NCBI GenBank assembly: GCA_963969395.1
Contig: OZ017801.1
Coordinates: 16,621,611 to 16,685,610, forward strand
Source of the DNA: Pseudoscleropodium purum
Taxonomy: Eukaryota; Streptophyta; Bryopsida; Hypnales; Brachytheciaceae
Direction: 5' to 3'
DNA length: 64,000 nucleotides
Position 1 is the stretch's first letter. Every line of letters begins with the position of its first letter. Under the pieces are notes generated by a model. It ran no database searches, was not told the DNA's origin, and was given only the letters and a program-made list of their open reading frames with translations. This document shows, in pieces, positions 35,886-48,983 of the stretch. The position numbers and the translations under genes are program-made.

Positions 35886-38815
35886 TCAATCTCCTTGGGT
35901 GGGCGAGACATTGGCTATCTTCCTCTCCAACCCAAACTTGGCGTCGTCTTGCCGCATCAGTCTCGAGTACTCCTCCAAGTTGAAGTTGTCCTCCCTCAGC
36001 AGCTCCTCCAACTGCCTCGAATCAAAGAGCTCGCTCAGCAGCTTCATGGAGGCCGCGTCGTTGCTGTACACGAACTTCACTTTGCGAGCTGTTTGGGTGT
36101 CTAGAAACGGCTTCACAATCTGAAAAATGATAAGATCAAACAAATTAAAACAATGCTTACTTATTATATATGTGAACCCCGAAGTCTGTGTTGAAACGAA
36201 TGAATTTTAAAAAAAATGGAGAATTGAAACTACTTCAAAATTATATGGATTTAGCGGATATTCGTGATTTTCTGATTGATGTATCATATGATAATAGATA
36301 GATAGATAATTGTAGCTTCTCCACAGTATCTATTTGCGTCATTGATTCATGACTGTAGAGCATTCTTTCTTTTCTTTCAATTGATATACTACATGGTTTT
36401 TGTGAGAAGAACAGAACAGGTCGTTATTTCATTTTAACAAGACTTTTTGTTACATCTGAAAATTCTCACGTATTCCATGATTTCATCCTCAAAATTAGTA
36501 CGGTTTAAAAAAAAATTAGAGTTTCTTGGAGTATTGGTATTGGTATCCTTAAACTTACTACATTCTCTGCCCTCGTCATGGTTTGCAAATAGGAACCTAC
36601 CTGCCAGAAAGCTTCAAAAATGTGAGGAGGGTTTAACAAAATCCCGACTCCCAGTCGTTCTGGGTAGTGTCTTTGCAAGACATACGCCGCTTCTTGCGCC
36701 AGTTTGACAGAGAGAGCCATATTCACGCTCCACCCTTTGAAGTCCACCAACCAAACCATCTCCTCTTGACCTGCTGGCAGATTCAGAATGGCGTTCTCCA
36801 TCGAGTACACAAGCTGCTTAATTTGACCCTCCCTTGATGTGGTGTTCTGCAATTCATTTCCACAACAACATTATTTCAATACATTAACACATTGTCCATC
36901 AATGCCGATTTCGAAGATAGTAACCATAACAATATTACGCAAGACAGTCTAGACATTCCCCGCAGTGAATGACTAAGGGTAGAATGTTCTATAGTCGTTT
37001 AACTCGTAACCTAAGCAAATAGAGACCAATATGTTGCACCTATCTTAATTCATTTGCATGGGTTAAGCATGTCATGACAATCTCGACAAAAGCCACTTTT
37101 ACTCTTGATTTGTTATCCTAACTTTAAGAGGTCAGTTAAAGCTCTTCTACTCAATGTTAAGAGTGCACTCAGCCCCCCTAAAAAATCTGAACGTTCCAGA
37201 TTCCATAAAACACTTTGAAAATTGATGTCCAACATCGATCAATATTCGTAACTTCTGCAAGTGCTCACCTGTTTTGCAGGACGCATCACCAAAACTGCAC
37301 GCCCTTGCTTATCTACAGCATTACCCCGGAATACTTTCCCCGTTTCTGCTTCCTTGGCAACATCCTCCTGCAAACCAAAAATTCAACACAAATCTTTACA
37401 ACAATCCGGCAAGGGTTTCACCAAATTTGAACAATTTCAGATACCGACACTTGAAACAAACGAGGAAAAGTGGCAAGTACACGCACTGCCTCAGGAGACA
37501 AATGGGATTCGAAACGAACTCTGACAAACGTGCGCAATAGAAGCTATCCAATCGGAATTTTACACCACAAGACAGTTTCCCAAAATACGAAGGGATTGTC
37601 CAATAATCGCATTGTGCAATTACAGAGGGTTGACTGTGGAAATAGCCCAATCTTATTCCACACCACACCAGAGATTCCCAGGACGTACATGAAAGGAGCA
37701 ATTATAGAATGCACAATTATAGAGAAATGAGTGGGAGATGTCCTATCAGGCTTATACACAGCATTAGAGAATCTCAGGATTTACAAGGAATGTGCAATTA
37801 CAGAGGTTTACACAACATGAGAGATTCTCAGGATATACAAGGAATGTGCAATTACAGAGTGCATAGAGCTTAGTTTGAATGTGGAGATTCTCCAATCAGA
37901 CTTGTAGACAACATGAGAGATTCTGCGGTTACGCAAGGAATGTGCAGTTACAGAGTGCAATCAGAGAGTGCAGTACTTACCCAGCGGATCTTCTCTGGTT
38001 TATAAGTAGCCCGCCATGCCAATGATTCGCGCATCATCTTCTCTGCTCTCTTGACATTCCAATTCCGAGCACGAAGGTACCGCCTCAGGCACGCATCTGT
38101 TGTGTACTGCTTTCCTTCTTCGTTCAATTCCCCTAATGCTGCCCTTAAACTTTGCACCTGCCAAAAAACCAATCCTGGAGGATTCAGTATACTTGAAGAT
38201 GATATAGTCGGCTTTCAAAACTGATCAAAAACGTCATGAAATCCGAAAGAGAAAAAGTTTCCGTCTTGATGGACAGAAGCATGCGACACCAGTTTCCAAT
38301 TTTTTTAACTAAATCCTTTTGATTCTCACTGTAATTCCATCAGTGTTATAAGAATGTCCAAGAATCTCCAAACTTTCATAACAAGAAAGTTATGAAAGTT
38401 GCTCCTTCTCCACTATAACACGAAACTAATGTTGCTACCCCAGTTTTGAAGCAGTCGATTCGATCACCAGATATGCCGTGAGTAGTTTGTAAACGTGCCG
38501 ACGAATCGAAAAGAAATCATTCTAATCTGAACCACGCCTGCCGTTGCAAACATAACATGACCTCATAGTTGTGTGCAAAAAATAAAAGAATCCAGGATTC
38601 CATCTCTTGGGTGTATGTTCATGGATTCCAAGCAGCTCCTCAAGAATGTTCTGGTCTCCGGAAGGTAGATTTCGAGTTCGGAATGCGATACATCACCAAA
38701 TTAAAAATAATAATAATTTCGGAATCCAAAAAAAAGAACATGAAAGTCCAGCAAGTACCCTAGCTTCCTCTTCCGAGAAGGAAGTCGGCTCCTCCTGCCC
38801 GCTCTTCCGCGCCAT
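35886..38815 (-). CDS. Sec14-like CRAL-TRIO lipid-binding protein, 5 exons
   Basis: Single-domain Sec14/CRAL-TRIO protein, a family that binds or transfers phosphatidylinositol and other lipids between membranes; the ligand here is unknown. Exons on the minus strand: 38815-38759, 38157-37981, 37367-37269, 36846-36601 and 36119-35886; 813 nt, 270 aa. The CRAL-TRIO N-terminal helices include LRRYLRAR (43-50). The lipid-binding domain runs from VFRGNAVDKQGRAVLVMRP (90-108) through VWLVDFKGWS (142-151), the long helix with AYVLQRHYPERLG, and NPPHIFEAFWQIVKPFLD. It lacks the GOLD or nodulin domains of patellins and SFHs, and resembles the short plant Sec14-like proteins of about 250-300 aa. The start is a Met followed by a charged N-terminus (ARKSGQEEP). 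All junctions are GT-AG in phase 0. Introns and the upstream region carry tandem repeats. Confidence 0.93.
37550..37978 (-). repeat. Degenerate tandem repeats in Sec14-gene intron 2
   Basis: Units sharing AAGGAATGTGCAATTACAGAG and GAGATTCTCAGGAT (plus strand) recur four or more times, for example near 37775-37805, 37820-37860 and 37915-37955, with older versions near 37600-37720. The nominal unit is 50-90 bp. The array begins within a few bases of the intron donor (exon end at 37981). Confidence 0.75.
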
Positions 38816-40680
38816 GAATCTCATCACGAGAACGACTCGTCAACGCCAATTCCGCCTTCTCCTGTACACGCCAGAGAAGAAATCACACATCAGACAACAA
38901 AACTCTTTGGCGAAATTTCAAGAAATGGTCAAGAAATCTCAACAAAATTCTTCGGTGAAATTTCAAGACATCGTCACGATCCCCCGTCTGGAACCCAAGA
39001 TCACAAAGCTCCCATCAAGCTAGCACTTGAACGTCCCAATTCGGACACTCCGAATCACCGCCAACGAAGCAAATCTCGCCACAAATACAACCACCAAAAT
39101 ACTTCAGCAAAGAAGTCAGCTCACCAGTACGTTCCAAGACTTGCAAACACCAACCTCCAAGAACCCAACCTCGAAACCGCAAAGCCAAATAGTACACGCC
39201 AGTCTGTCCAGTGCGTGAGAGACGAAGCAAATCCAGTGCGTGAGAAATCAGTGTAAGAATCCTGTGAGTGAGAGATGAGTATAAGAATCCTGTGAGCGAG
39301 AAGGAGTGTTAAGAATCCTGTGAGTGCGAGATTGGAGTAAGAATTGAACTCAAAGGGTATGAGATGACGGGCGACGCAAGGCAGATATGGAAGAAATTGG
39401 GGAGGGGAAGCATCCGTGTGCGCGCCTCGGATTCGTAGGGGGGGTAGCTCTTCATGAGATTTTGGGAGAAGCTCTCCTGACAGCTTCGATCGAAACTGAG
39501 AAACATAGAAATTGGTCAATGTATGCAGAAAAAAAAATGCGATAATGGTCAATCCGGGGCTGTCTGACGACATTCCGGGACTGGAACGAACCCGGTCTCT
39601 GCACACTCACGCTCTCCGCGTGTCGCGCGCGGCCAGTTTATCGAGTCTGAGCTGTCGCAGTCACGAAAGTGACGGAACCAGGGGGATCGATTTTTTTCAT
39701 TTTTTATTTTTGGCACACGAATGAACATTTCGTTTCAAAGCCGACGAAGAAGAAAAGGACAACCTTGATCAACGCCACCCGGAAATCCGGGGACCTGTGC
39801 GATTTGGAAACGTTATGCTGAAGGAATTGGAGAGACAGATCGAAGCGCTCCTTGGTTTTGGTGGGGGAGGTCACGGGAATCCAAGTGGCGTTTACTGGTG
39901 ATACTCGCTTGTAAAAATCAAGGTGACGTCTTTAATTCGACTTTGGGTAACTGCCTGTTCAAGGTTAAGCTTACACGTACTGTAGTTATCTTAAGCTTAC
40001 GTTTGCTCTTTCCAACCAAACTGTACAAATTCTACTGTAGATGATGTCATGATGGCCCACGGAAGCTGGAAATTCCTGAACAGATAACGCGTGTTCTTGA
40101 CACCAGTTGCCCGCGGAATCGAATTTGTGGAGCCCCAGAAAATCTCAAGTCTCCGTTGACATCAGTCGATCCCAAACTGCCGGTCTCGATCGGCGTTGTA
40201 AATTATGTCTAAATTTAGCTCCATTTGGGGGGATCGTACAATGCGTAGTTGCTGGGGTAGATTGTCAAACCTAAGTTACACTATATATATATAATTTAAT
40301 TTAATTTTTCCTTTTTTTCCTTGGATCAAATGGAAGTTCAGTTAGTTCGGGTGCAGATTCTCGAGTATACCAAAGTAGATTATTTTTTGGGTAACTTAGT
40401 TTTACTCCGCAGAATGGAAAGCCACCCAAAACATCGACGGCGGGAGGAGGACTAACCCAAGCTACTGACACAATGAAAGATCCCGGCCTTTTCTTTTCTT
40501 TTCTTTTAAAAACAAATGGGATTCCATTGCAAAGCGAACACAGGCAGTTACAAAACTCATCCAAGCCAGGGATGGACAAGAGAGAACGCTAATATAAAGA
40601 TCCTGACTTTCAGTGGGTGTAAGAAATTAATTAAAACTTCAGAAAACTCAAAAATAAATAAATAATTGATTTTCAAGCTT
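38816..40680 (-). promoter_or_regulatory. Upstream region of the Sec14-like gene, with minisatellites
   Basis: GC-richer than distal intergenic DNA up to about 40150, so it probably contains the promoter and 5' UTR of the minus-strand gene. It holds two short tandem arrays: a 45-bp duplication (units at 38895 and 38940, CAACAAAA.TCTT.GG then GAAATTTCAAGA), and four 28-bp units (39231-39343, ATCC.GTG.G.GAGA repeated). Long frames across 39121-39606 arise from this repetitive, CT-rich sequence and are not called. Confidence 0.5.
39231..39343. repeat. 28-bp minisatellite, four units
   Basis: Units start at 39231, 39259, 39287 and 39315, each opening ATCC(A/T)GTG and closing near TAAGA. A partial related unit precedes at about 39207. 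It lies about 420-530 bp upstream of the Sec14-like start codon. Confidence 0.85.
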
Positions 40681-40953
40681 AAGGTGGGCACCCCAAAACT
40701 GCCCCTTTTTGCTCCTGGGCCTAGGTACTATTATTAGACTCTTCCAATTTTCATATTTTTTTCTTGTGGACAGCAAGTGAAAGGAGGTTTGAAGGCACCG
40801 AAGAACGAAGCATCTGAATAGAATATGAAAAAATTACGAAGTTATGAAGTTATGCAAAAGAAAATTGAGTAGATATTCTCAAATCGTTTCTTACACATGT
40901 GTACATATTGGTTTTGCAGATGTACACAGGGTGATGATATCAGTGCCCACCTT
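40681..40953 (+). mobile_element. TAAGGTAG-family MITE upstream of the Sec14-like gene
   Basis: A 273-bp element with ends AAGGTGGGCAC / GTGCCCACCTT, an 11-bp perfect inverted repeat. Its interior parallels the copy at 6777-7060: CCCCAAAAC.GCC, TATTATTAGACT, TTTTCATAT, GTTATG, CGTTTCTT.CACA and GATGTACACA in the same order. Confidence 0.75.
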
Positions 40954-41286
40954 CGACTAAATTAAGCATGACAGAATGCTGACCTGGTGTGCATCTCCAC
41001 GAAGGTCCAGATGCAAGTGCTCAAGGGGTTGCTGGGGGTTTCTTCTACAACTTCCTTCGTTGACACAAAACTGCCAAACTGATTTTTTATTTCTTTATTT
41101 CTTTACTTTTTTTCATATTTTTTACATTTTTCATTTTTTATTTCTTTATTTCTTTTCAAATGTGTTGTGAGACAAGCCATCAGAACTGCTCATTTTTATT
41201 GGCTCTGGGTCGGAAGGGGAGGACAACCGGCTACTGTTTGAGTACTAGTGTAGTGCCTTACTGGAAAACGAAGCCACCTCAAAGAA

Positions 41287-41947
41287 TTAACCCCTAAATT
41301 CTCAAGGCCTTTTTTGAGCTTCTAGGAATTTGTAGTTTAAATTGAACAAAGAGATAACATTTTGATCATTTTTATTAATTTATTTTGAATTGTAACGGTG
41401 CAAATTCAAACTAGATAATGTTAGAGATCACATAGGAAAAGAAAACACAACAATATCACTTACGGATTGAAAGATTATAATGTTTGATCATGAAGGTGTC
41501 AAAACTATAAAAGTGATTTGAAGTCTTTCAGCCCTCTTTTCACATGGCAAATCTAAAAAATTAGTCACCAAAAAAATATGAGGGTGAAAGACATAAAATG
41601 CATTTAACTCCAATCAATTGAAGGCTTCTCAAAATCTCTTCTATTTTTTTTAAAAATGAATTTCTAATGTGACTTTTATTCTAAGACCTAGTGTATTTGA
41701 GGCTCATTTCCAAAAGCTCTCAATACTATGGAAATTCAAGATTGCAATAGACACCCTTGCACAAAATCTTGAATAGAAAAATCATCATCATTCATTTTCA
41801 AAATTGGATTTTTGATGTTAAAACTAGACTTCAAAAAGATTTTTTCAAAAATAGTAAGTACTATAAATAGCAATTTGGTTAGGTTTTATTTAACTTCAAA
41901 GCATTGTCAACACCAAAATTTGGTGCCTTGGGGCATTTAAGGGTTAA
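41287..41947 (+). mobile_element. TTAACCCC-family TIR element, divergent copy (subfamily C)
   Basis: A 661-bp element bounded by TTAACCCCTAAATTC and CATTTAAGGGTTAA. Its interior does not align clearly with subfamilies A or B. It contains no coding sequence. Confidence 0.5.
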
Positions 41948-42229
41948 AATAGAGTCATTGTTCCTTATTAATTACTAAATTTTTTATTACTATAGGAGTA
42001 AAGCCTCTTACAACTTAGGCGATTTTTTTTATTGGTTAAGTCCTTTTGACAAAGACTAAGTGGCATCAACTCTGGTTTTTGAATCTTAGTTTGCAAATCC
42101 TATTTACAACCGCCTTGATTCACATTGCACAACGTAGGATTTGGTTGGAGGAGGGATGTAAGGGTCTAATAGAGCCTCATGGTTACATTGTTCTTGTTTA
42201 GCAAACATTTAACCTCACTTTAACCCTTA

Positions 42230-43133
42230 AAGGACACTTTATGCCCCTTAATTGTCTTTTTTCAAAAAATGTTGCATTTTTCTCCTCCTCCACAGAGGCA
42301 TTGTATTGCGGTTCTCTTTTGGTGAAGTTTTGATCACTAGAGTCTGGAGGGGATAGCACTTTTGATCATAGTAGGTTGGGGTCATTGTTTGTTGAGGGTA
42401 TCTAAATGAAGGTGTTGGAGTTGAGAGTGGAACTAATCATGAATATGCGTCTAGAGACATTTGTTATATGCCAAAAAAATTTGCAATTCCTTGCTTATTT
42501 GCTCAAAAATCACCATGAGAGATTCCTTGGGTTGGCTTTTAGGAGGAAAAATGTCTTTTTAAGGGTTAAGGACTATGGGATAGTACAAATTTTCAAAATT
42601 GCGATGTATTATAAAATGAAACTTTGAAGAATAATGTTATAATGACTCCCAAACAATAGTTGTAAAATATGATCTATAAATCATATCCATGCAATTAAAT
42701 CAATTAGTACACAAACTAATATTTTTCAATAAAATTTGAAATTAAAAATTAAAAATTCCTTCTAAAATCAATTGTAGGTCGAATCTTTATGATTTCACAA
42801 GAATTTTTATCCATGAAGTTCAAAATGTTAAGTTCTAGTTATAGTGATTTTTGAAGATTTAAATTTTAAATTTTTATTCAAGTCACTTTTGAAGGTTCAT
42901 TTTTAAAACTAAAAAAGTTAAATTTTGAGGCTACACCTATCATACCTATTGAATTATAGCTAGAATATTTGAAAAGCAAAGTCTTTAGAATTTATATTGT
43001 GCAAATGTTAAACAACTAACAAAAGAATCTTCAAAAAAATTGATGGATGGAAAAAAAACATTTTTGTATACTTAAAATGTGTTTGTGTTCATCCATTGTT
43101 CAAAATTTGAAACCCCAATTCTTTAGGGATTAA
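42230..43133. mobile_element. Probable further TTAACCC element (boundaries uncertain)
   Basis: Left end TTAACCCTTAAAGGACA; possible right ends are TTTAAGGGTTAA at 42567 (338 bp) and TTTAGGGATTAA at 43133 (904 bp). I cannot decide whether this is one element or two nested ones. Nothing in it is coding. Confidence 0.4.
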
Positions 43134-45949
43134 ACTTTATATTAACATTGAACGAATGTAGAAACACAATCTAGCTAGGGGCAAGTTGACATAAACACCA
43201 ATCCTATGGTCTAGGAAGACAAGTTTTAGCCATTAGATGAAATTTGAGGAGTCAAGAAGACTGTGAGTTATCATGCAGTGGGAACAAGCAAACTTAACTA
43301 CTACAACGACACTATAACAGTCCTACATAGCTAAGACCTTGCCACACAATTTCTCAAAAAGAATTTAACTTTATTTTTCATTTTAAGAGTTTTATTTATT
43401 TATTTATTTTTAATTTTTTTAAATAAAATTTTAACAACCAACCATTCTTGTGGGAAGAACAGTGGGGGAAATAGGCCCAAAACAGGCTTCTTTTGCCCTC
43501 AAATCCCCTCTAGTGTCTAGGATTTAATCAAATATCTTTCACATCATATTTAAAGCAACAAGATTTTGTTTTGACCAAGGTTGCTATTTTGTGAGTGTGA
43601 GCTTGTAAGCCTATGAGCATATAATTTTTTAGAAATTCCATCTAAAAATTGTGATCAAAATTTATCATTTTTTATAAATTTTAGTACCTATTTCCATAGA
43701 TCTATTACCATGAACCTATTACCATGGTCCCTTAGTCAACCTTGATGTGCTACTTATTGGACTTTGCTAGATTTTAAGAAGAAAAAAATTGTGTGATTTA
43801 ATTAGGATTTGTTTGAAATCAATTGAGAATGTTCCATTTAGATTTTTATTTTTATAATTACTTCTTTCTTGTTGTTGGATACCTCTCAACACCAAGAGAA
43901 GTCCTTTGGCACCGAGACGAATCCTACAAGCTGCGGGAAAAAAAAAAACTACATCTAGAACATCCCTTCTAGAAGGCATGGTTCTAACAATGTATTGTTG
44001 TTTCCTATTCAGTTCTCATTAGGTCGCAATCATCTCTACTCTCAACAGATTTTGTAAACTAGCTCCTTGTTCACTTTCCATTTGGTCATTTGGTCTAAAA
44101 AATCTCATATTTTTGTCATATACTCAAGTTTGTTGCTTCCTATCATAAGAGAAACTATGCAGTAGTATCTATGAAGATGTCCTAGTAGAAAGTATGAAAT
44201 ACCCTATTTTTTTCCTTGAGAAATCTAAGGACGAGTACAATAAAATAAATTTAAACAATAGTAATAGTACCTAATTGTTTTTGAAACATGCAATCCTAAG
44301 TTAGGATATCCAAATGTAAAATATACTTTTTTTCTTGATAGAAGTGTTGTAGAGAGAAGGTTTAGAGAAACAAAATTCCCTCTTATTTTTTCCTAGAGGT
44401 AAACCATATGGAGTCCTAAATAGGCAAAAAATATGGTCTTTAACAAGGTATCCATATGTGAGTTTGAATTTGCATAAAATATGTCAAAAAAACCCTTCTA
44501 AGCATATAGTTCAATGTTTATTAAAAATCGTGTGTTATAAGTGGTATCTTGCTAAAACTTTTGAAGTTACTCCAAGAAGATGTAGTCCTCACCTATGCCC
44601 ATCCCAAGAACAACCACAAACCAATGTCGTGTTAGTAAGGTGCACCAGGTGTCTATAGACCACAATCGCGTGTTATTGCTTTCACAGGGGACAAATTCAA
44701 AAAAATCAAAGTAAAAAAATCCACATATATAAAACAAGTACAATAACGCCTCCATAGAACCTAGTTGCTGGTGGCTTGTTGATATGTTGCGTAGATGCCA
44801 TGTTGTATTGGCGGGGATGCTAGTTTGTGAGCTTGTGAGCGTGAGCCTATGAGCCTATGAGCTTGTGAGCCTACATTTTTTTGTTCCATTGAGAGTTTGT
44901 ATGTCCATCAAGAACCTATGACCATGGAATTAAAAATATATGGATTTTCAGTCCGAATGAACAACAAATGAATATGCCACAATGTGATTTTGTACCAAAA
45001 AATTGAACAAATGTATTTCCAAAAATTGAGATATAGTCAAAATAGATAGTGTTTGTAAGCAAGTACATGATAAAAATAGATGTAATGGTTTAAGATGTCT
45101 CACTACAAAGTACTTAAATATAAATTGAAGTACATCATAACAACATCATATGAATGACATTTATGAAGTCTAATATAGAAAGAGCAACAAACATAGGTTG
45201 AAAAGGTTGAATATAATATGGTAATAAGCAAAGTCTCTAAACATTATAAACACTAAATAATAAATAATGCTTCTGAATGATTAAGTGATAGATGTAATCT
45301 TTATTATAAATCTTTATATATATTTAAGGGATGAAAATGGTCCACCTATTTTATTTTATTTCTATAACTATACTTGAAAATAAAAACAAAATATCCTGGA
45401 CATTGAATATTTAAAAAAAATATAGTAGTCATATGTTATATACTAAATAAATATACTAACCTTGAATGATCTAAATAATCATTTTTTTAATCCATGTCCT
45501 TCTTTTTTGAATTGTCCTTTCTAAATTTTTATTTTTTCTAAAAATAATAATAATTTCTAAGAGATAGTATATTTACATAATTAATTTAAATGCTAGTAAT
45601 TTTATTTAATTCCAAGTTAAATTCCACGTTGTGGAATTTTATAAAATTTTGTTATAAAGTGTGATTCAAGGCTCATGATTTACCAAAGAATGTAGTATTC
45701 CATAACAATATGTACATTGTCTTCACATAATCAAAAGTAGTGGGCAAAGGATCCATACCATCTAAAAGATAGTTAATAGATGCACCTAGATCAACCATAT
45801 CAAAAGGCTTTTTGTTTCAATAGCCAACTACCATATACAAAATTTAAAATTAGAATAATGTAATGATTGAATAAAAAGGTTCATAAATTATTATTATATA
45901 AATAATAAGAATAGACAAGTACTCACTTGAGCCCACCAATCATTTAGCT

Positions 45950-46375
45950 TTATGAAGCCACTTAGAAAAGTCAATATCATTGAATTTTGCTTTACTAAAT
46001 TTGAAAGCCTTACAAAAAGTAGAAGACTTGATCACTTTTCTAGCCACTTGATCTTCAAAGAAGTGTTCATTGTTGAAGTTACCAACATCCAAAACTTCTC
46101 TTAAATCATTTCTAAACTTTCATCATGAGTTTCATAGTGATACTTCACTTGCTCCAAGAAAATTGTGATGTACTTGGGATATACTATTGAAAGTTGCTTC
46201 TTCAATTATGAATTAGAAGCTACCTTCACCTTGTCAACAACTTTAGAGACCCATTCATCAATTGCACTTAAAGTTTAATTTAATGGATTGTGATACTTTT
46301 CACAAAAGTTTCTTAAGTTGTAGTAGAAGCATTCTTCAACTTTTGTTGCACAAAGTAAATGATGTACAAGAATAA
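45950..46375 (-). pseudogene. Decayed coding remnant inside the inner transposon
   Basis: On the minus strand a mostly readable frame runs inward from about 46375 with only a few stops: pieces such as CATKVEECFYYNLRNFCEKY, then AIDEWVSKVVDKVKVAS and YPKYITIFLEQVKYHYETHD, then after a frameshift FEDQVARKVIK and a Trp-Trp pair (NDWWAQ). The alternation of charged and hydrophobic residues is protein-like, unlike its surroundings. The family is not identified; a transposon-encoded protein is the likeliest source given the location. Confidence 0.35.
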
Positions 46376-47539
46376 ACAAAATCTTATAATGTATAATAGA
46401 GCAACATAATATTAATTCAAATTAACAAGAACAAAGGAAAGACCTAAAAATTGAAAAAAAATATGAAATGAAAAATAAAATTTTAAAAATGAACCTTAAA
46501 TGTGACTCCATTTAGAGCTTCAAAAGTTGGAGTGAATGAAGTTTTTTAATTTGACTTTTGTTTGGCTTTGAACAACTACAATAAGATCTTCTTTGGAAAA
46601 CAAATTTTTCAAAATATGAGAAGAGTTGTCTAGCAACACTTTGAATGCAATGAAGTTTGTAAATGAGATTTATGGAAACATGGAAATTTTGGTTTCTCAT
46701 GGCATAGTAAGATTTATTGTATTAAAATATGCAAAATGAACATCAAACAAAAAAATGTAGAATAAAGACAATTGTAATGGTCCAAATCAAACAAGCTTTA
46801 GAGATTAAGAAATAAAAAGAAGTAAAAAATGATAATGAAATATAAAGAATTACTAATTGACATTATGTAATGTTGCCAATATAGTTGCAATGTACCTCTT
46901 AACCTCCAAAACAATATTTTCAATAATATAATGCTACATAAAATCATCTACATAATTAGAATTGATGATAGGCAACCATACTTACAAATGGTATTTACTA
47001 TCCTATAATATAAATATTTTGCTAAAGAAAACTTTGAAATCTTTATCATTTTTCAATTCTTTCTCAAATGCCACATTTGCCTGCACCTAGTTGGCACTCC
47101 ACATTTCAATAATTAATATCATTTGTAACATTTACTATCTTCACTTCATTATTCTCCAAAGCCACATTAAAACTCCATTTCCTTTCATATATTCATAAGT
47201 AATCAAATGTGCAATTAGATTTATGGCATCATTCTTCAAAAAAGGCCTAACAACTAGCAAAGAAATCATATACCATTAAAGAATATTGATTTTTGATTTT
47301 GTTCTTAGTTGATACTTTAATCCCTCAAGACAAGAAAAAGTGCTCACAATTTCCTATAAAAAGCCATGCAACTCTAGTTGATCTTTAGAAAGAAGTTGAA
47401 GTATAGCATCTAATCTCTATGCTTGTGAATCTCTTTGTGTCAACATCTTTGAAATTACACTTAAATCAAAATTTAAAAAAATCTAGATTGTGTATATGTA
47501 TTGTACAACATGTGATTCAACATAGTGGTTATTAATGGC

Positions 47540-48840
47540 TATGCACTAGAAAAGCTCAAAATTCTTAGTATTTGACCAAATTCTAGCATATGTTGTAAGT
47601 AATTTAGAATCCCTAAAATTGTAGTTGTTAACTGTTGTACATGAGGAAGACCAATATAATTTCAGCATTGCATCAAATTCTTGCATACGCTACAAGCAAA
47701 TTTGAATCCCCTAAACCATGCCTATTAACAGTTGTGTACTTAGAAGGCCAAATTTTTCTTAGCATTTGACCAAATTCTTACATATGCTACAAGCAAATTT
47801 GAATCCTTCAAACCATAGGCATAAACAATTGTGCACTTAGAGGGCAAATTTTTTTAACATTTGAACCATATTTTTGCATATTTGCAAACAACTTGGAATT
47901 GAAACATTGGCTATAAATGGTTGGAGTCTAAGAAGGTTCAAAAGATTTTCAACATTTGACTAATTGTTGCATATGCTAAAAACAAATTTGAATCTTCAAA
48001 ACCGTAATCGTTAATGATTGAGGCTCTAAGAAGGCCCAAAAAATTTCAACATTTGACTAATTTTTGCATATGCAACAAACAAATTTGAATCCTCCAAATT
48101 GTAGCTATTAATAGCTAGGAATCTAGGAAGACCCAAAAAATTTCAGCATTTGACTACTTTTTGCATATGCTGAAAACAAATTTAAATCCCCAAAATTGTA
48201 GCTGTTAATAGCTGAGGATCTAGGAAGACCCAAAATTTTTTAGCATTTAACTAATTTTTGCATATACAAAATACAAATTTGAATCTCCAAAACCATAGCT
48301 ATTAATGTTTGGGGGTCTAAAAAGGCCCAAAAAATTTCAACATTTGACTAATTTTTGCATATTCTGAAAACAAATTTAAATCCCCAAAATCATAGTTGTT
48401 AACGGCTAGGGGTGTAGAAAGGCAAAATTTTTTTTAGCATTTAACTAATTTTTGTATATACAACAAACAAATTTGAATCCCTAAAATCGTAGCTGTTAAT
48501 GGTTGGGGGTCTAGGAATGCCCAAATTTTTTTCAACATTTGACTAATTTTTGCATATGCTGAAAACAATCAAAAATCATAGCCATTAATAGCTAGGGGTT
48601 CAAGAAGGCCCAAAATTTTTTCAGCATTTAACTAATTTCTGCATATACAACAAACAAATTTGAATCCCCAAAACTGTAGCAGTTAATAGCTAGGGGTTTA
48701 GAGGGCGCAAAAAATTTCAACATTTGACCAAATTCTTCCATATGCTACAAAAAATTTGAATCTTCAAAATCACCATAGCCATTAAAAGCTAGAATTAAAG
48801 AAGGCCCAAAAACATTTCAAGTTTTGACCACATAGATTCT
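47540..48840. repeat. 97-bp tandem satellite array with dimeric higher-order pattern
   Basis: About 13-14 head-to-tail monomers, each containing (A/G)CATTT(G/A)AC, GCATAT, ACAAATTT.AATC, a TAG(C/T).(G/A)TTAA block and AAGGCCCAAA. Starts of the CATTT word at 48146, 48243, 48340, 48437, 48535, 48624 and 48720 give spacings of 97, 97, 97, 98, 89 and 96. From 48146 to 48720 two types alternate: CATTTGACTA with TGCTGAAAACA, and CATTTAACTA with TACAACAAACA, giving a period near 194 bp. The left part (before 47950) is more diverged. It lies inside the inner transposon. Confidence 0.9.
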
Positions 48841-48983
48841 AAAGTTGCAAATTTTGAGTGATTTTAAAAGAGAAGACAAACTCTTTATACAAGTGGGATG
48901 GTAGGAGGTAAAACAATCCATGTAGGATATGTAAATTAGGATTATTAGGAGCTCAACCACTCATACTTAGTTAAGTTAAAAGT

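Noticed and set aside
39121..39606. 161-codon minus-strand frame upstream of the Sec14-like gene
   Set aside because: It spans a 28-bp minisatellite and CT-rich upstream DNA, has no recognisable motif, and the conserved gene starts at 38815.
47540..48840. Regular repeats considered as a CRISPR array
   Set aside because: Monomers are directly abutting and diverged, without unique spacers, in a plant nuclear context with introns. It is a satellite.
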